Source of the DNA: CAG-303 sp034172985
Lineage (GTDB): Bacteria > Bacillota > Clostridia > Lachnospirales > Lachnospiraceae
Length of the DNA stretch: 64,000 nt
Reading direction: 5' to 3'
Assembly: GCA_034172985.1 (NCBI GenBank)
Contig: JAXFDY010000099.1
Span: 43,744-107,743, forward strand
This document shows positions 1 through 9,840 of the stretch, one piece after another; positions within the stretch are counted from its first letter, which is position 1; every line of letters starts with the position of its first letter. A model generated the notes under the pieces. That model was given only the letters and a program-made list of their open reading frames with translations, ran no database searches and was not told the DNA's origin. Both the position numbers and the translations under genes were made by a program.

Positions 1-3000
1 CGTTTCATAAATTTATGCTTAATATCTGAAATGCTTACCTTTGCCCGAAGTCTGATATCATCCTCATGCGGATATCGATACGACAGACTCTCTTTCACAT
101 TTGAGCGAATCTCCTGATTGTATACATAATCCTTGTCCCAGTATGTCAGCAGATCCCGATTCTCCTTTTCTTCAAATTGCATCTTTAATATCTCTGATGC
201 CAGCTCTTTTGCCGTAACAGAAGAAATCACATAGCCCTTTGCAGAATTTTGTGTCAGGGACATCAGAATCAGATCCATATAACTGCCTGCCGACAAAAGA
301 TGATTGATATGAAAATGTTTTCTGTTTTCTACTGCTTCCGACAGCCGTGCATACCTGCTCCATTTCTTTTCCATTTTTCCACTGCCGGCCAGAATCAGCT
401 TTTCTCTTGCTCTGGTCATGGCCACATAAAGAATTCTTAATTCCTCCGCAAGATTTTCCATCACAATCTGTCCTGACAGACAGCTCTTCATCAGAGTGGT
501 ACTTTTTATATTTCGTCTGCTGTCATACCGATCCAGACCCATACCATATGTCTGATGAAGAACAATTTTTTTCGCCGCATCCATCTGATTGAACTTTTTC
601 CCAAGCGCAGCAATTACAACTATAGGGAATTCTAACCCTTTGCTCTTATGGATACTCATAATTGTTACTGCATCTTCTTCACCGGCACTGCTGATGGTTT
701 CCTGGGTAATCTCATACTGACGGTTTTTTTCAATATATCTGATAAAGTTAAATAAACCACTATAACTTCCCTGCTGGTACACAGACGCCCGTTCCTTCAG
801 CATAGCGATGTTCGTCAGCCTTGTTGTTCCGTCCGGAAAGGCGGAAATAAAATACTCAAATCCGGTATCCTCCAAAATCCGGTTAATCAAATCATAAATG
901 GTGAGATAAACCTTCTCTTTTCTATATTTTTGTAATAATTGATAAAATTCATTCAATTTATCCCTTAATTGTCTGTTCTCCTGATCTGTATATTCTTCAT
1001 GTACGACTGCACATACATTTTCATACATGGACTCCTTCCCTCCAAGCAGTTTGATTCTGGCTACTTCTTCATCTTTCATACGAAATATATTTTCCAGAAC
1101 AGCAACCAGCGGAATATCCTGTCTTGGATTGTCAATAATTGTGAGAAATTCCAGTATATTCTTCACTTCATAGGAATCAAAACAGCCCTTTTTCACAGGA
1201 CATCGGACAGGGATTCCTTTTGATTTAAATACTCTTTCATAAGTCTGGGCATAACTGCCCATACTTCTCATTAACACCGCCACATCAGAATATCGCATAT
1301 CGCGCATCTTTCCTGTAGATCTGTCCATAATCTGTGTTTTATTCTCATATAGATTAAGAATCTTTAACGCCGTCATTTCAGCTTCCAGTTCTTTCTCGTT
1401 TACGTCATCCTCCTGTTCATTTTCCGATTTATCATATTGGCCGTCATAGTCTGACGTATCAGCAATCATAATTTCTACCGGCGAATCTTCCGTAGAAAAA
1501 TCCGCACCGTAATACAGGGCATTTTCCCTGTCATATTCAATTCCGCCTACTTCCTTTGTCATAATTTTCTCAAATACAAGATTTGTCACATCCAGAATCG
1601 TTTTCCGGCTCCGGAAATTCCTGGACAGGATAATCTTTCGGTCCGAAGCTTCTTCTGTGTCCGAAAATCTTTCATATTTTTCCAGAAACAACTCCGGTTT
1701 TGCCATACGGAATTTATAAATACTCTGCTTTACATCTCCTACCATAAAGAGATTTCTCTCTTTTGCGATAGAAGTCAATATTAACTCCTGCACATAATTG
1801 CTATCCTGATATTCGTCAATCATAATTTCAGCTATTTCGTCTGACATAGCCAATGCCACTGGTGTAGGTGTCACAGTTCCATCCTCATTTTTCCGGACCA
1901 GGATTTTCAATGCCATATGTTCCACATCATTAAAATCCACAAGATTTTTTTCTCTCTTTGCCGCCTGATAAGAATGAATATAATCCAAAACCAAATCTGC
2001 AAGAACCTCAGCATTATCTGACACCTGCCGGATATCCTCCACCACTTCTTCCCTTGGTTTCGCGTAATATTTTTCCCCGATTTTTTTCATGACTTTCTTA
2101 TAATCATCTCTAAGAGACTTTACCAGTGTTTTTTTCTGCTCATCCACATCCTGTTTTTTTCTGGAAAGTGCCTCGGGAGAATAAATCGCAAAGAGTTTCT
2201 GCCTTCCCTCATAAGTATCTTCTTTCTGCACTGCCTCAAGAAACGCATAATCTGACATAATCGCCGATTCATAAGCAAAAGGCCCATCCGGCTCTCTTAT
2301 CAGTGCCAGACACTGCCGGATATCCTCACAGACAATAGCTAACTGACTCTCTACCTGATGCTTCATAGCCTGATACCACTCCATCTCCTCAAAACGATCA
2401 GCGCACTCCTGATAACTCTTGGCACAGTTTTTCACCCATTCTTCCGGATAAGGATAACTCATGGCAAAATCATAGAAAGAATATATCATCTCTTCCACAT
2501 TCTCATCATTTCGACTGGAAGAATATACATCGATAAAATTCAGAAATTTCTCATCTCCGTTTCCGTAATGGCGTTCCAGCATCTCTGCCATTACATCCCC
2601 CATAAGAAGCTTCAGCTCTCCTTCCTCTCCTACCTTAAAGCCCGGATCGATATCCAGCACCGCAAAATTTTCTCTGATAATATCCATACAAAAACTGTCA
2701 ATGGTGGTGATTCTGGCATTATGAATATAAGAAAGCTGCCGGTTGATTAACCGGATTTTTTCTATCTCCGGCTCTTCCATCGAGAGGTACTCATCAGATT
2801 TTTTCTGTAATGCCTTCATAATTCGTTCACGCATCTCTGCAGCTGCTGCCCTTGTAAAAGTCACAACTACTAATTTATCAATATCCACCGGATTCCTGTC
2901 ATCTGTCACCAGCTGTACAATTCGTTCTGTTAATACCGCCGTTTTTCCTGAACCCGCTGCTGCTGAGACAAGAATATTTTTGTCTCTGACAGAAATTACC

Positions 3001-3026
3001 TCATTCTGTTCCTCTGTCCATCTCAT
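1..3026 (-). CDS. addA: AddAB helicase-nuclease subunit A (partial, C-terminus off window)
   Basis: Reading the minus strand from the ATG at 3026 gives about 1008 residues with no stop before the window edge. It is the UvrD-like helicase subunit of AddAB, which processes double-strand DNA ends for RecA-dependent repair. Visible features are an N-terminal TEEQ motif, Walker A GSGKT at residues 25-29, and a VTFTRAAA motif shortly after. The last readable residues, KVSISDIKHKF, match the linker that precedes the C-terminal PD-(D/E)XK nuclease domain, so that domain is missing here. A strong AGGAGG lies 6 bases upstream of the start, inside the end of addB. The two genes overlap by 26 bases, which suggests translational coupling. 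Confidence 0.93.
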   Translation of the reverse strand, partial: MRWTEEQNEVISVRDKNILVSAAAGSGKTAVLTERIVQLVTDDRNPVDIDKLVVVTFTRAAAAEMRERIMKALQKKSDEYLSMEEPEIEKIRLINRQLSYIHNARITTIDSFCMDIIRENFAVLDIDPGFKVGEEGELKLLMGDVMAEMLERHYGNGDEKFLNFIDVYSSSRNDENVEEMIYSFYDFAMSYPYPEEWVKNCAKSYQECADRFEEMEWYQAMKHQVESQLAIVCEDIRQCLALIREPDGPFAYESAIMSDYAFLEAVQKEDTYEGRQKLFAIYSPEALSRKKQDVDEQKKTLVKSLRDDYKKVMKKIGEKYYAKPREEVVEDIRQVSDNAEVLADLVLDYIHSYQAAKREKNLVDFNDVEHMALKILVRKNEDGTVTPTPVALAMSDEIAEIMIDEYQDSNYVQELILTSIAKERNLFMVGDVKQSIYKFRMAKPELFLEKYERFSDTEEASDRKIILSRNFRSRKTILDVTNLVFEKIMTKEVGGIEYDRENALYYGADFSTEDSPVEIMIADTSDYDGQYDKSENEQEDDVNEKELEAEMTALKILNLYENKTQIMDRSTGKMRDMRYSDVAVLMRSMGSYAQTYERVFKSKGIPVRCPVKKGCFDSYEVKNILEFLTIIDNPRQDIPLVAVLENIFRMKDEEVARIKLLGGKESMYENVCAVVHEEYTDQENRQLRDKLNEFYQLLQKYRKEKVYLTIYDLINRILEDTGFEYFISAFPDGTTRLTNIAMLKERASVYQQGSYSGLFNFIRYIEKNRQYEITQETISSAGEEDAVTIMSIHKSKGLEFPIVVIAALGKKFNQMDAAKKIVLHQTYGMGLDRYDSRRNIKSTTLMKSCLSGQIVMENLAEELRILYVAMTRAREKLILAGSGKMEKKWSRYARLSEAVENRKHFHINHLLSAGSYMDLILMSLTQNSAKGYVISSVTAKELASEILKMQFEEKENRDLLTYWDKDYVYNQEIRSNVKESLSYRYPHEDDIRLRAKVSISDIKHKFMK

Positions 3027-6000
3027 GCTGTTCCTCCTCGCATATATCACCACCCAATTCGCGCATCACATCCTCCACACTGGAGACTTTAATCAGATTT
3101 TTGCATTGGTTATTGAACTCCCTGTCATCAAATCCGCATATGGAATGATAACTGCAATACATACATGGTGTAATATTGTTTTTCCTATATGGATTCTTGT
3201 CTATTTTTCCATCAAGAATTTCCTCTGTGAAATCTTCCATAATTTTTTCTACTTTTACAATGATTTTCTCAAAGTTCTCGCTATTCAGTCCTGAAGCTGT
3301 AGCTAATTTTCCCAGATCTTTCTGTTTCAGGGGAATAATATCTGACTCAGCCTTTTCATCCTCAAGTACTTCATCCATAGCCACCGCCGGCTCCTGCATA
3401 TCATTCACGATACCTGACATCTTATATTCTTTCAATAAAAGTTTTTGCAATTGTTCATCTTCTATCTTTTCGCTGCATTCAACATAAGGGGATTTAATGT
3501 GAAAATAAAAACTGCCGGCCGGCAACACTTCTTTCCCCTCTGCCAGACTCCGTTTGACTTTTAAAGTCTCCCCCATATAATAAATCAACTGTAACTGTAA
3601 TCCATTGAAAACATCTGACATTTCAAACTTTTTGCTTCCGGACTTGTAATCGATAATTTTCAGGTACAATTTCCCATCTCTTTCATAAGTATCCAATCGG
3701 TCAATTCTTCCCTCCTGAAATGAAAACTCAAAATTCTCCGGCTGAAACTGCCCCCGTTTTACATGTTCACACATTGCCCAGACTGTTTTCTTACACACCG
3801 AATTAATTTTGCGAATCAGATATTCATTTCTGCGGCTGCTTTTCAAAATTGTATTTCCATAATTTTCTGTAACTTTTTCCACACATTCTTCTACCAGCCG
3901 GTCTCTGCATTCCTCTGAAACAGTCCTGAAATCATACCCTCTGCGTACCATTTCTCCCGAGAAAAGCTCGATACAGCGATGGTATAATACCCCCATATCT
4001 GCCATGGTGACCTGATATTTTTCTCTTTCAACCAGATGAAGACTGTAGCTTAAAAAATGTGCATATGCACAGGCTGCGTATTTTTCCAGTCTGGAAATAC
4101 TTTTTACCATACCCCCGGATGCCAGTTGCAGAGCCACCTCCCTGCTAAGGCTGGTTGGATTATTGTCAAAAAAAACACCTTCTCTTATTTTTTCAAGAGT
4201 TCCTGCATATTCCCTATTTTCATAAAAATATGAATATAATTCTTTCACAAAATCACTCATATCTCCCAAATGATTACGATTTAAATGCTCCGAAAGATAT
4301 TTTAACGCATATGCTCTGGAGGAAAGTTTGAGATTATGGTAAAATTCCCCTTCTCTTTCCCACCCGTCTGTCTTATCGTAGATTTTACTGATCTCGCCCA
4401 GAAGATATGATGGTCTCATAGCACTGCCATCCATGCCGCTTTCCGGATAAGAAATCAGTAATTGTCCTGATGGTTTCGTCAGATTCAGATATAAATAAAA
4501 TTTCTGAATAAAAATACTCTCCCTGACTGTAGGTGATAACTCAATATTCATTTTTTTTAAATAATTTCTGTCGCTCTGGGATAACAGACTGCTTTTTTTG
4601 CCATGTTTCGGAATGACCCCATCATTGGCCCCGATAACCATCAGAATCTTTACATCATTTAGACGGGTTCTCTCTATATCGCCCACAAGTACCTGATCCA
4701 TACTAAGCGGGATGACTCCCACCTTGATTTCCTCAAATCCGGCATCCAGAATCTCACGATATTCCCTTAAAGAAAGGATCTCGTCCCCAAGGAGACTGAC
4801 GATTTTGTCAAAAAGCTCTATGATATATCGATAAGTCTGGCCATACTCCTTGCCCAGAGACATTTCTCCCTGCTCCAGAAATTCTTCTTCCAGCATCTTC
4901 AATCGTTTTTCCACCCCAGATCGTACCAGAAACTGGTAAAGATATTCTGTCATCTTCCGCACATTTAAATTCTTTTCCTTAAATAGGACATAAATATCTG
5001 CCACAATATCTACAAATTCCTGGCGAATCTCATTTATTTTTACATAATCTTCATCAGTCATCCCCTTCTTTTTCCCCACAAATGGTGCTGCATACCGTTT
5101 GTATCCCCTTATTCCGCATGCAAGGACATAATTTTCTAAAATATCCACATTATCATCCTGCATAACCGGAATACCACTCTTTAAAAACTTAAATACACTT
5201 TCATAGGAAAAATCCATATCAATCATTTCCAGAACAGAGCGCAGAAAAGTAACTGCCGGATTCAGGATCAGACTTCTCTTATTATCCATAAAATATGGTA
5301 TATTTCGAATGTTCAGGTTGTCCGCCAATAATTTTCCATATCCTTCCACATCACCTGTAATAATGGCAAAATCACGATAACGCATCCCTTTTCTTGTCTG
5401 ATAAGCAATATAGTCTGTGACATATTCCACTTCTTCTCTGGGTGATTCAAAATGCAGTATCTGAACATTCCCCTGATTTACCACTTTTTCCCTGTGTCCG
5501 CGAAACAGATATCTCTCCAGATAGCCAACATCACTGTCTTCTCGAAATCTACTCTTCTCCCCCTGCTCTAAAAATATGGATTGGATTTCATCAAAAGACC
5601 CCTTATACATCTTTAAAATAGCATTGATGGTATCCTTTGGCATTTTAAATAGTTCCTGCTCTTCCACTGGAATTTCGCCATTCCTGATTCCCTGCCTTAC
5701 CGCATCCAGTTCCTCTCTTCCAATGGTCACTGTAACTGTGATGCCTTTTGCATATTGAAGAAAAAGCTGAATCAACTGATTCTGCACCGGTGTAAATCCG
5801 GTAAATCCGTCAAAATAAATCTCACTTTCACGAATCAGTCGGGAACGCGGCACCACCTGACAGAATTTTTCCAACAATTCTTCCTTGGTAATATATTTCT
5901 CTTTGATGTAATTATGAAATCCCTCATAGATTACTTCGATATCATTCAGTTTTTCTCTTATAAGCCCGTTTTCACTCACCTGTTCCCTGATTGAATGATA

Positions 6001-6420
6001 TTTATCCAGATCAATTCCATACATATACAGTTCTGAAATAACCGACTTCATTTCCTCCACAAATCCATGCATGTGTATTTTTTCACGGTACATTTTCAGG
6101 CGGCTTCCTTCATTTGCGATTACTTTTCGCAAAATCAATGATTTTCCCGTGTCATCCAGAATTTCAAGATGGCTGATTCCCAACTCTTCAAAAACCCTGA
6201 AACAAAGTCGGTTAAAACTGACGATATCAATATTGGCTACCGCACCTCTCTTATGCATTGTCACCACTTTTTTCTGCGTCTCCATGGTAAACTGTTCCGG
6301 TACTACAATGATATAATTTCTCTCCGGATGTTCCTCTGCCCGGTCTATCAGTTCCTGAAATAACAGTTGTGATTTTCCGCAACCGGAAGGACCAATCACA
6401 AATCTTAATTTATTGTCCAT
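3001..6420 (-). CDS. addB: AddAB helicase-nuclease subunit B
   Basis: This 1139-residue protein is AddB, the partner of AddA and the subunit associated with Chi recognition in Firmicutes. Walker A GPSGCGKS lies at residues 9-16. A C-terminal RecB-type nuclease core contains IDYKSG. The Fe-S cluster cysteines are visible as the isolated Cys in YAACAYAHF and the late cluster CMYCSYHSIC. The start was set at ATG 6420 because GAGGAG sits just upstream and the conserved MDNKLRFVIGPSG begins there. An upstream in-frame extension to 6540 would run into the divergent gene at 6508 and lacks family similarity. It is the first gene of the addBA operon. Confidence 0.95.
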   Translation of the reverse strand: MDNKLRFVIGPSGCGKSQLLFQELIDRAEEHPERNYIIVVPEQFTMETQKKVVTMHKRGAVANIDIVSFNRLCFRVFEELGISHLEILDDTGKSLILRKVIANEGSRLKMYREKIHMHGFVEEMKSVISELYMYGIDLDKYHSIREQVSENGLIREKLNDIEVIYEGFHNYIKEKYITKEELLEKFCQVVPRSRLIRESEIYFDGFTGFTPVQNQLIQLFLQYAKGITVTVTIGREELDAVRQGIRNGEIPVEEQELFKMPKDTINAILKMYKGSFDEIQSIFLEQGEKSRFREDSDVGYLERYLFRGHREKVVNQGNVQILHFESPREEVEYVTDYIAYQTRKGMRYRDFAIITGDVEGYGKLLADNLNIRNIPYFMDNKRSLILNPAVTFLRSVLEMIDMDFSYESVFKFLKSGIPVMQDDNVDILENYVLACGIRGYKRYAAPFVGKKKGMTDEDYVKINEIRQEFVDIVADIYVLFKEKNLNVRKMTEYLYQFLVRSGVEKRLKMLEEEFLEQGEMSLGKEYGQTYRYIIELFDKIVSLLGDEILSLREYREILDAGFEEIKVGVIPLSMDQVLVGDIERTRLNDVKILMVIGANDGVIPKHGKKSSLLSQSDRNYLKKMNIELSPTVRESIFIQKFYLYLNLTKPSGQLLISYPESGMDGSAMRPSYLLGEISKIYDKTDGWEREGEFYHNLKLSSRAYALKYLSEHLNRNHLGDMSDFVKELYSYFYENREYAGTLEKIREGVFFDNNPTSLSREVALQLASGGMVKSISRLEKYAACAYAHFLSYSLHLVEREKYQVTMADMGVLYHRCIELFSGEMVRRGYDFRTVSEECRDRLVEECVEKVTENYGNTILKSSRRNEYLIRKINSVCKKTVWAMCEHVKRGQFQPENFEFSFQEGRIDRLDTYERDGKLYLKIIDYKSGSKKFEMSDVFNGLQLQLIYYMGETLKVKRSLAEGKEVLPAGSFYFHIKSPYVECSEKIEDEQLQKLLLKEYKMSGIVNDMQEPAVAMDEVLEDEKAESDIIPLKQKDLGKLATASGLNSENFEKIIVKVEKIMEDFTEEILDGKIDKNPYRKNNITPCMYCSYHSICGFDDREFNNQCKNLIKVSSVEDVMRELGGDICEEEQHEMDRGTE

Positions 6421-6454
6421 CTTTGTCTCCTCACTTAACATTCCCGCATATAAT

Positions 6455-6484
6455 TTGTTATTATAACATAGAATATGATATAAA
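6455..6484 (+). promoter_or_regulatory. Candidate promoter for the 6508 gene
   Basis: TTGTTA at 6455-6460 and TATAAA at 6479-6484 are separated by 18 bases, and TGA before the -10 forms an extended element. It is interleaved with the divergent addB promoter. Confidence 0.5.
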
Positions 6485-6488
6485 GGTA
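6460..6488 (-). promoter_or_regulatory. Candidate promoter for addBA
   Basis: On the minus strand there is a TATAAT at 6465-6460 preceded by TG and one base, an extended -10 element. The -35 region is weak. It lies about 40 bases ahead of the addB start and overlaps the divergent promoter of the 6508 gene. Confidence 0.5.
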
Positions 6489-6507
6489 GCTTCTTTTCGG
6501 AGGTAAT

Positions 6508-6936
6508 ATGCAATCTACTCCTAAAATCATGGTGATTCAATTAAAAGAATTAATCTATACTATTCTCTTTGTTATCCTGGCTATTCTACTTGTCATCCTG
6601 CTGATTTTTATGTTTCTTCCTGACAAAAAGGAAAACGATGAGGAAGAACCAACCTATCACTCCGGCACATACACAGCATCTCTTGTACTAAACAGCATTC
6701 CTATGGAAGTATCCGTCTGTGTAGACGATAACTACATAAAGAGTGTAGAACTCACTAATTTAGATGAATCTGTGGCTGCTATGTATCCCCTTCTGGAACC
6801 ATCACTGAAGGATATTGAAAATTATCTGGTCACAAATCAAAGTCTGGAAAATATTTATTTTGAATCAGATAATAAATACACCTCCACCGTGCTTGTCGAC
6901 GCGGTGGAGGTGGCTATAAGCAAAGCTCTTGATTAA
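6508..6936 (+). CDS. Small membrane-anchored protein with FMN_bind-like domain
   Basis: A 142-residue protein with one N-terminal membrane segment (about residues 14-38) and an extracellular domain. The domain pattern (GTYTASLVLN, then a short EVSVCVDDN stretch, ending YTSTVLVDAVEVAISKAL) resembles the FMN_bind fold, whose usual ending is a (A/T)YTS...AV..A(L) motif. The similarity is remote and no flavin attachment is claimed. GGAGGTAAT precedes the ATG. It is monocistronic, divergent from addB, and its stop codon overlaps the stop of the convergent gene. Function unknown. Confidence 0.75.
   Translation: MQSTPKIMVIQLKELIYTILFVILAILLVILLIFMFLPDKKENDEEEPTYHSGTYTASLVLNSIPMEVSVCVDDNYIKSVELTNLDESVAAMYPLLEPSLKDIENYLVTNQSLENIYFESDNKYTSTVLVDAVEVAISKALD
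6879..6912. other. 11-bp perfect inverted repeat inside the 3' end of the 6508 gene
   Basis: CACCTCCACCG at 6879-6889 pairs perfectly with CGGTGGAGGTG at 6902-6912 around a 12-base loop. It is inside the coding sequence, about 20 bases before two overlapping convergent stop codons. There is no long T tract, so a classical terminator is doubtful. Confidence 0.6.
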
Positions 6937-7877
6937 TTTGTTTTCCTAAATCCCCGGATAGATGGAAGCAAATATCCTATGGCACATGCTACAAGTATAA
7001 ACGCAAAAATAAAATATGAAACATCCGGATACTGGGATTTCACAAAATCCCTGGTCATTGCGACAACCGCACATACTACGAAGACTGCAATATAAGCAAT
7101 ATTTGCCCAGACTGCTCCCAGACATATCCTTTTCAGTTTTTCTGTTTTCACGAAAAGCAATGATACACCGGTTATGACTGTATAGGCTGCAATCACAGCG
7201 CCAATCACAAACATTCCAAAAAACAATGTTGCATACATATCATTTTCTTCTACCAGATATTTATCAAAGATTTTTATCATATTTGAAAAATAATAGCACA
7301 AAAAGGCAACAGATAGATTCAATATTGATACACACACAAGGGATATACCTGTTTTCACACGTTCCGGTCTTTGAATATCCATATCCGGAACATCTTTTGC
7401 CAGCCGTTTTGCCTTGTCATAATACTGCATTCCTTTATGGCTTAATACAACTGTAGCTATGGCAAAAATGGCTGCCAAAAGGCTTGCAATCAGATAAACT
7501 GCCGCCACTGCACGTTTTTCGCCATCCCATTCAATATCCTGATTCCTTACCACATAAATACTAATCACAAAAGCTATCGCTGAAATCACTGTCACCAGCA
7601 CACAATTGATTCTCGCAAACGTAAAGATACCCTCAGAATTTCCCTTTACTGCAATGATTCCTGTTATAAATGCAAAAACTGCAAACAGAAAGCCAAGCAC
7701 AAAAATAGCATACAATCCGTTTAAGGCAAGAACTCCCGTTCCCTCTTCTACATCCATCTCATCAAAATCAGCAATATAAATCGCCAGAAAGGAGACAACC
7801 AGTAAAAGAATGGAACTCATCAGACTGATTAATCCTACGCATTTTCTATAATAATTTCTAATCTCAATTCTATTCAT
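6933..7877 (-). CDS. Eight-span membrane protein of unknown function
   Basis: A 314-residue hydrophobic protein with about eight predicted membrane segments near residues 13-35, 50-75, 86-108, 123-146, 176-198, 214-240, 247-272 and 285-307. The 4+4 spacing around a basic cytoplasmic loop (YDKAKRLAKDV, near residue 155) suggests an internal duplication. I do not recognise a named family. It starts 3 bases after the nadE stop, so it is the last gene of the aminopeptidase-UDPGP-nadE operon. Its TAA overlaps that of the convergent 6508 gene. Confidence 0.75.
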   Translation of the reverse strand: MNRIEIRNYYRKCVGLISLMSSILLLVVSFLAIYIADFDEMDVEEGTGVLALNGLYAIFVLGFLFAVFAFITGIIAVKGNSEGIFTFARINCVLVTVISAIAFVISIYVVRNQDIEWDGEKRAVAAVYLIASLLAAIFAIATVVLSHKGMQYYDKAKRLAKDVPDMDIQRPERVKTGISLVCVSILNLSVAFLCYYFSNMIKIFDKYLVEENDMYATLFFGMFVIGAVIAAYTVITGVSLLFVKTEKLKRICLGAVWANIAYIAVFVVCAVVAMTRDFVKSQYPDVSYFIFAFILVACAIGYLLPSIRGFRKTN

Positions 7878-7880
7878 CTC

Positions 7881-9839
7881 TTAGTTCTCCTGTTCTATTT
7901 CCTCAAGTTCTTCCAGCCAGAGGGCTGCACAGCCATCACTAGGCATTCTTAAATCCCCCCGGGGTGAAACCGTGACACTTCCTACTTTTACACCATCCGG
8001 AATACAGGAACGCTTAAACTGCTGTGCAAAAAATCTCCGATAAAATACTTTCATCCATTTTAAAATCACATCATTTGTATATATGCCCTGAAATGCAATT
8101 CCGGCAAGATAATATATTTTTTTCGGTGCAAAACAATTACGCAGCATATTGTATAAGAAAAAGTCATGCAACTCATACGGGCCAACTAAATCTTCCGTCT
8201 TCTGTGCAATTTTTCCACTTTTATCCGGCGGAAGTAACTCCGGACTCACCGGGGTATCAAGGACATCATACAATGTTTTCTTTAACTGTTCCTCCCCACA
8301 TGTATCTGCGTAATATTTGACAAGATGTCTTACAAGAGTTTTGGGAACTGACGAATTAACTGCATACATGGACATATGGTCTCCATTGTAAGTTGCCCAG
8401 CCCAGTGCCAGCTCAGACATATCTCCTGTACCGATCACCATGCCACCGTTCTGATTCGCCAGATCCATAAGCAGAAGAGTCCTCTGTCTTGCCTGGGAAT
8501 TCTCATAAGTCACATCATGCACAGTTTCATCATGTCCGATTTCCTCAAAGTGAAGCCGGACAGCCTTACTGATATTAATTTCTTTCAGTTCTGCCCCAAG
8601 CTTTCTTGTTAAATTCAAAGCATTATCATAAGTTCTGTCTGTTGTGCCAAATCCCGGCATTGTCACTGCCAGAATGCCTTTTCTATCCAGTCCCAGCAAA
8701 TCAAAGGCCTTTACTGTGACTAACAGTGCCAGAGTCGAATCCAGACCGCCCGATATACCAATGACTGCATGCTTACAGTTCGTATGCTCCAATCGTTTTT
8801 TCAATCCCATGGCCTGAATCATAAGGATTTCTTCGCACCTTTTTGCTCTGTCTGCAGAATCAGTCGGAACAAACGGCATACCATCTACATAACGTTTCAG
8901 CTTCTCACCATATCCCATATCCTGTTTTGAAAGATGTAGCTGCACTGTCACATATCTGGATTGATCCCCATATTCACCTTCACCGTTTCCCGGATAGGTA
9001 CTCATTCTGCGTCTCTCATTCATGAGTTTTTCCGTATCAATATCTGCCATCACTGACTGATTGATAAATCTCACTGACTCCGCAAGAACCATACCATTTT
9101 CCGCAATCAGGTTATGTCCGGAAAATACCATATCTGTGGTCGATTCCCCTTCTCCCGCTGACGCATACACATATCCGCATATGAGAGATGCCGACTGTCC
9201 GCTGACAAGGCTTTTCCGATAAAGATCTTTTCCTGTATTTTCATCTCCCGCCGAAAGATTTGCGATAATCGAAGCTCCTGCCATGGCATGTCTTATACTT
9301 GGCGGAAGCGGTACCCATAAATCTTCGCAAATCTCAACTGCCAGTACCGACTGTTGTGCATCATCCAGTTGAAACAGCAGATTCATCCCAAAAGGTACCC
9401 TGAACCGTCCAAATGGTACATTCATTATAACATTTTCAAACCCGCGGCAAAAATGTCTTGCTTCATAGAATTCTCCATAGTTGGGAATATTCCTTTTTGG
9501 TACCAGCCCTTTTACTTCTCCTTCTGCCAGGACCGCTGCCACATTGTACAGCTTTCCTGCATATGAAAAAGGAAGTCCGACTATCACTACAATATCTTTA
9601 TTTTTTGTATATTCTGCCAGTTCCTCCGTCCGCACAATCGCAGACTGAAGCATTGCCGTCTGTAAAAACAAATCACTACAGGTATATCCGGTAAGACACA
9701 ATTCCGGAAATACTGCGATCTTTACTTTTTCAGATACCGCCTCGTCAATGCGTTCCTTGATTGCTTCCGCATTGTATCCTGTATCGGCTACTTTTATCTT
9801 TGGTGTAAAAGCACCAACACGAACAAATCCATAATCCAT
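7881..9839 (-). CDS. nadE: Glutamine-dependent NAD+ synthetase
   Basis: This 652-residue two-domain enzyme amidates deamido-NAD using ammonia released from glutamine, the last step of NAD synthesis. The N-terminal nitrilase-type glutaminase has its Glu-Lys-Cys triad at about E46 (FPELCLTGY), K115 (LVPKRNIPNY) and C171 (VEICEDLW). The C-terminal synthetase domain carries the ATP-pyrophosphatase loop SGGLDST. The length fits the long, glutaminase-fused form. The gene follows the UDP-sugar pyrophosphorylase by one base, with a GGAG inside the upstream gene. Confidence 0.95.
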   Translation of the reverse strand: MDYGFVRVGAFTPKIKVADTGYNAEAIKERIDEAVSEKVKIAVFPELCLTGYTCSDLFLQTAMLQSAIVRTEELAEYTKNKDIVVIVGLPFSYAGKLYNVAAVLAEGEVKGLVPKRNIPNYGEFYEARHFCRGFENVIMNVPFGRFRVPFGMNLLFQLDDAQQSVLAVEICEDLWVPLPPSIRHAMAGASIIANLSAGDENTGKDLYRKSLVSGQSASLICGYVYASAGEGESTTDMVFSGHNLIAENGMVLAESVRFINQSVMADIDTEKLMNERRRMSTYPGNGEGEYGDQSRYVTVQLHLSKQDMGYGEKLKRYVDGMPFVPTDSADRAKRCEEILMIQAMGLKKRLEHTNCKHAVIGISGGLDSTLALLVTVKAFDLLGLDRKGILAVTMPGFGTTDRTYDNALNLTRKLGAELKEINISKAVRLHFEEIGHDETVHDVTYENSQARQRTLLLMDLANQNGGMVIGTGDMSELALGWATYNGDHMSMYAVNSSVPKTLVRHLVKYYADTCGEEQLKKTLYDVLDTPVSPELLPPDKSGKIAQKTEDLVGPYELHDFFLYNMLRNCFAPKKIYYLAGIAFQGIYTNDVILKWMKVFYRRFFAQQFKRSCIPDGVKVGSVTVSPRGDLRMPSDGCAALWLEELEEIEQEN

Positions 9840-9840
9840 C

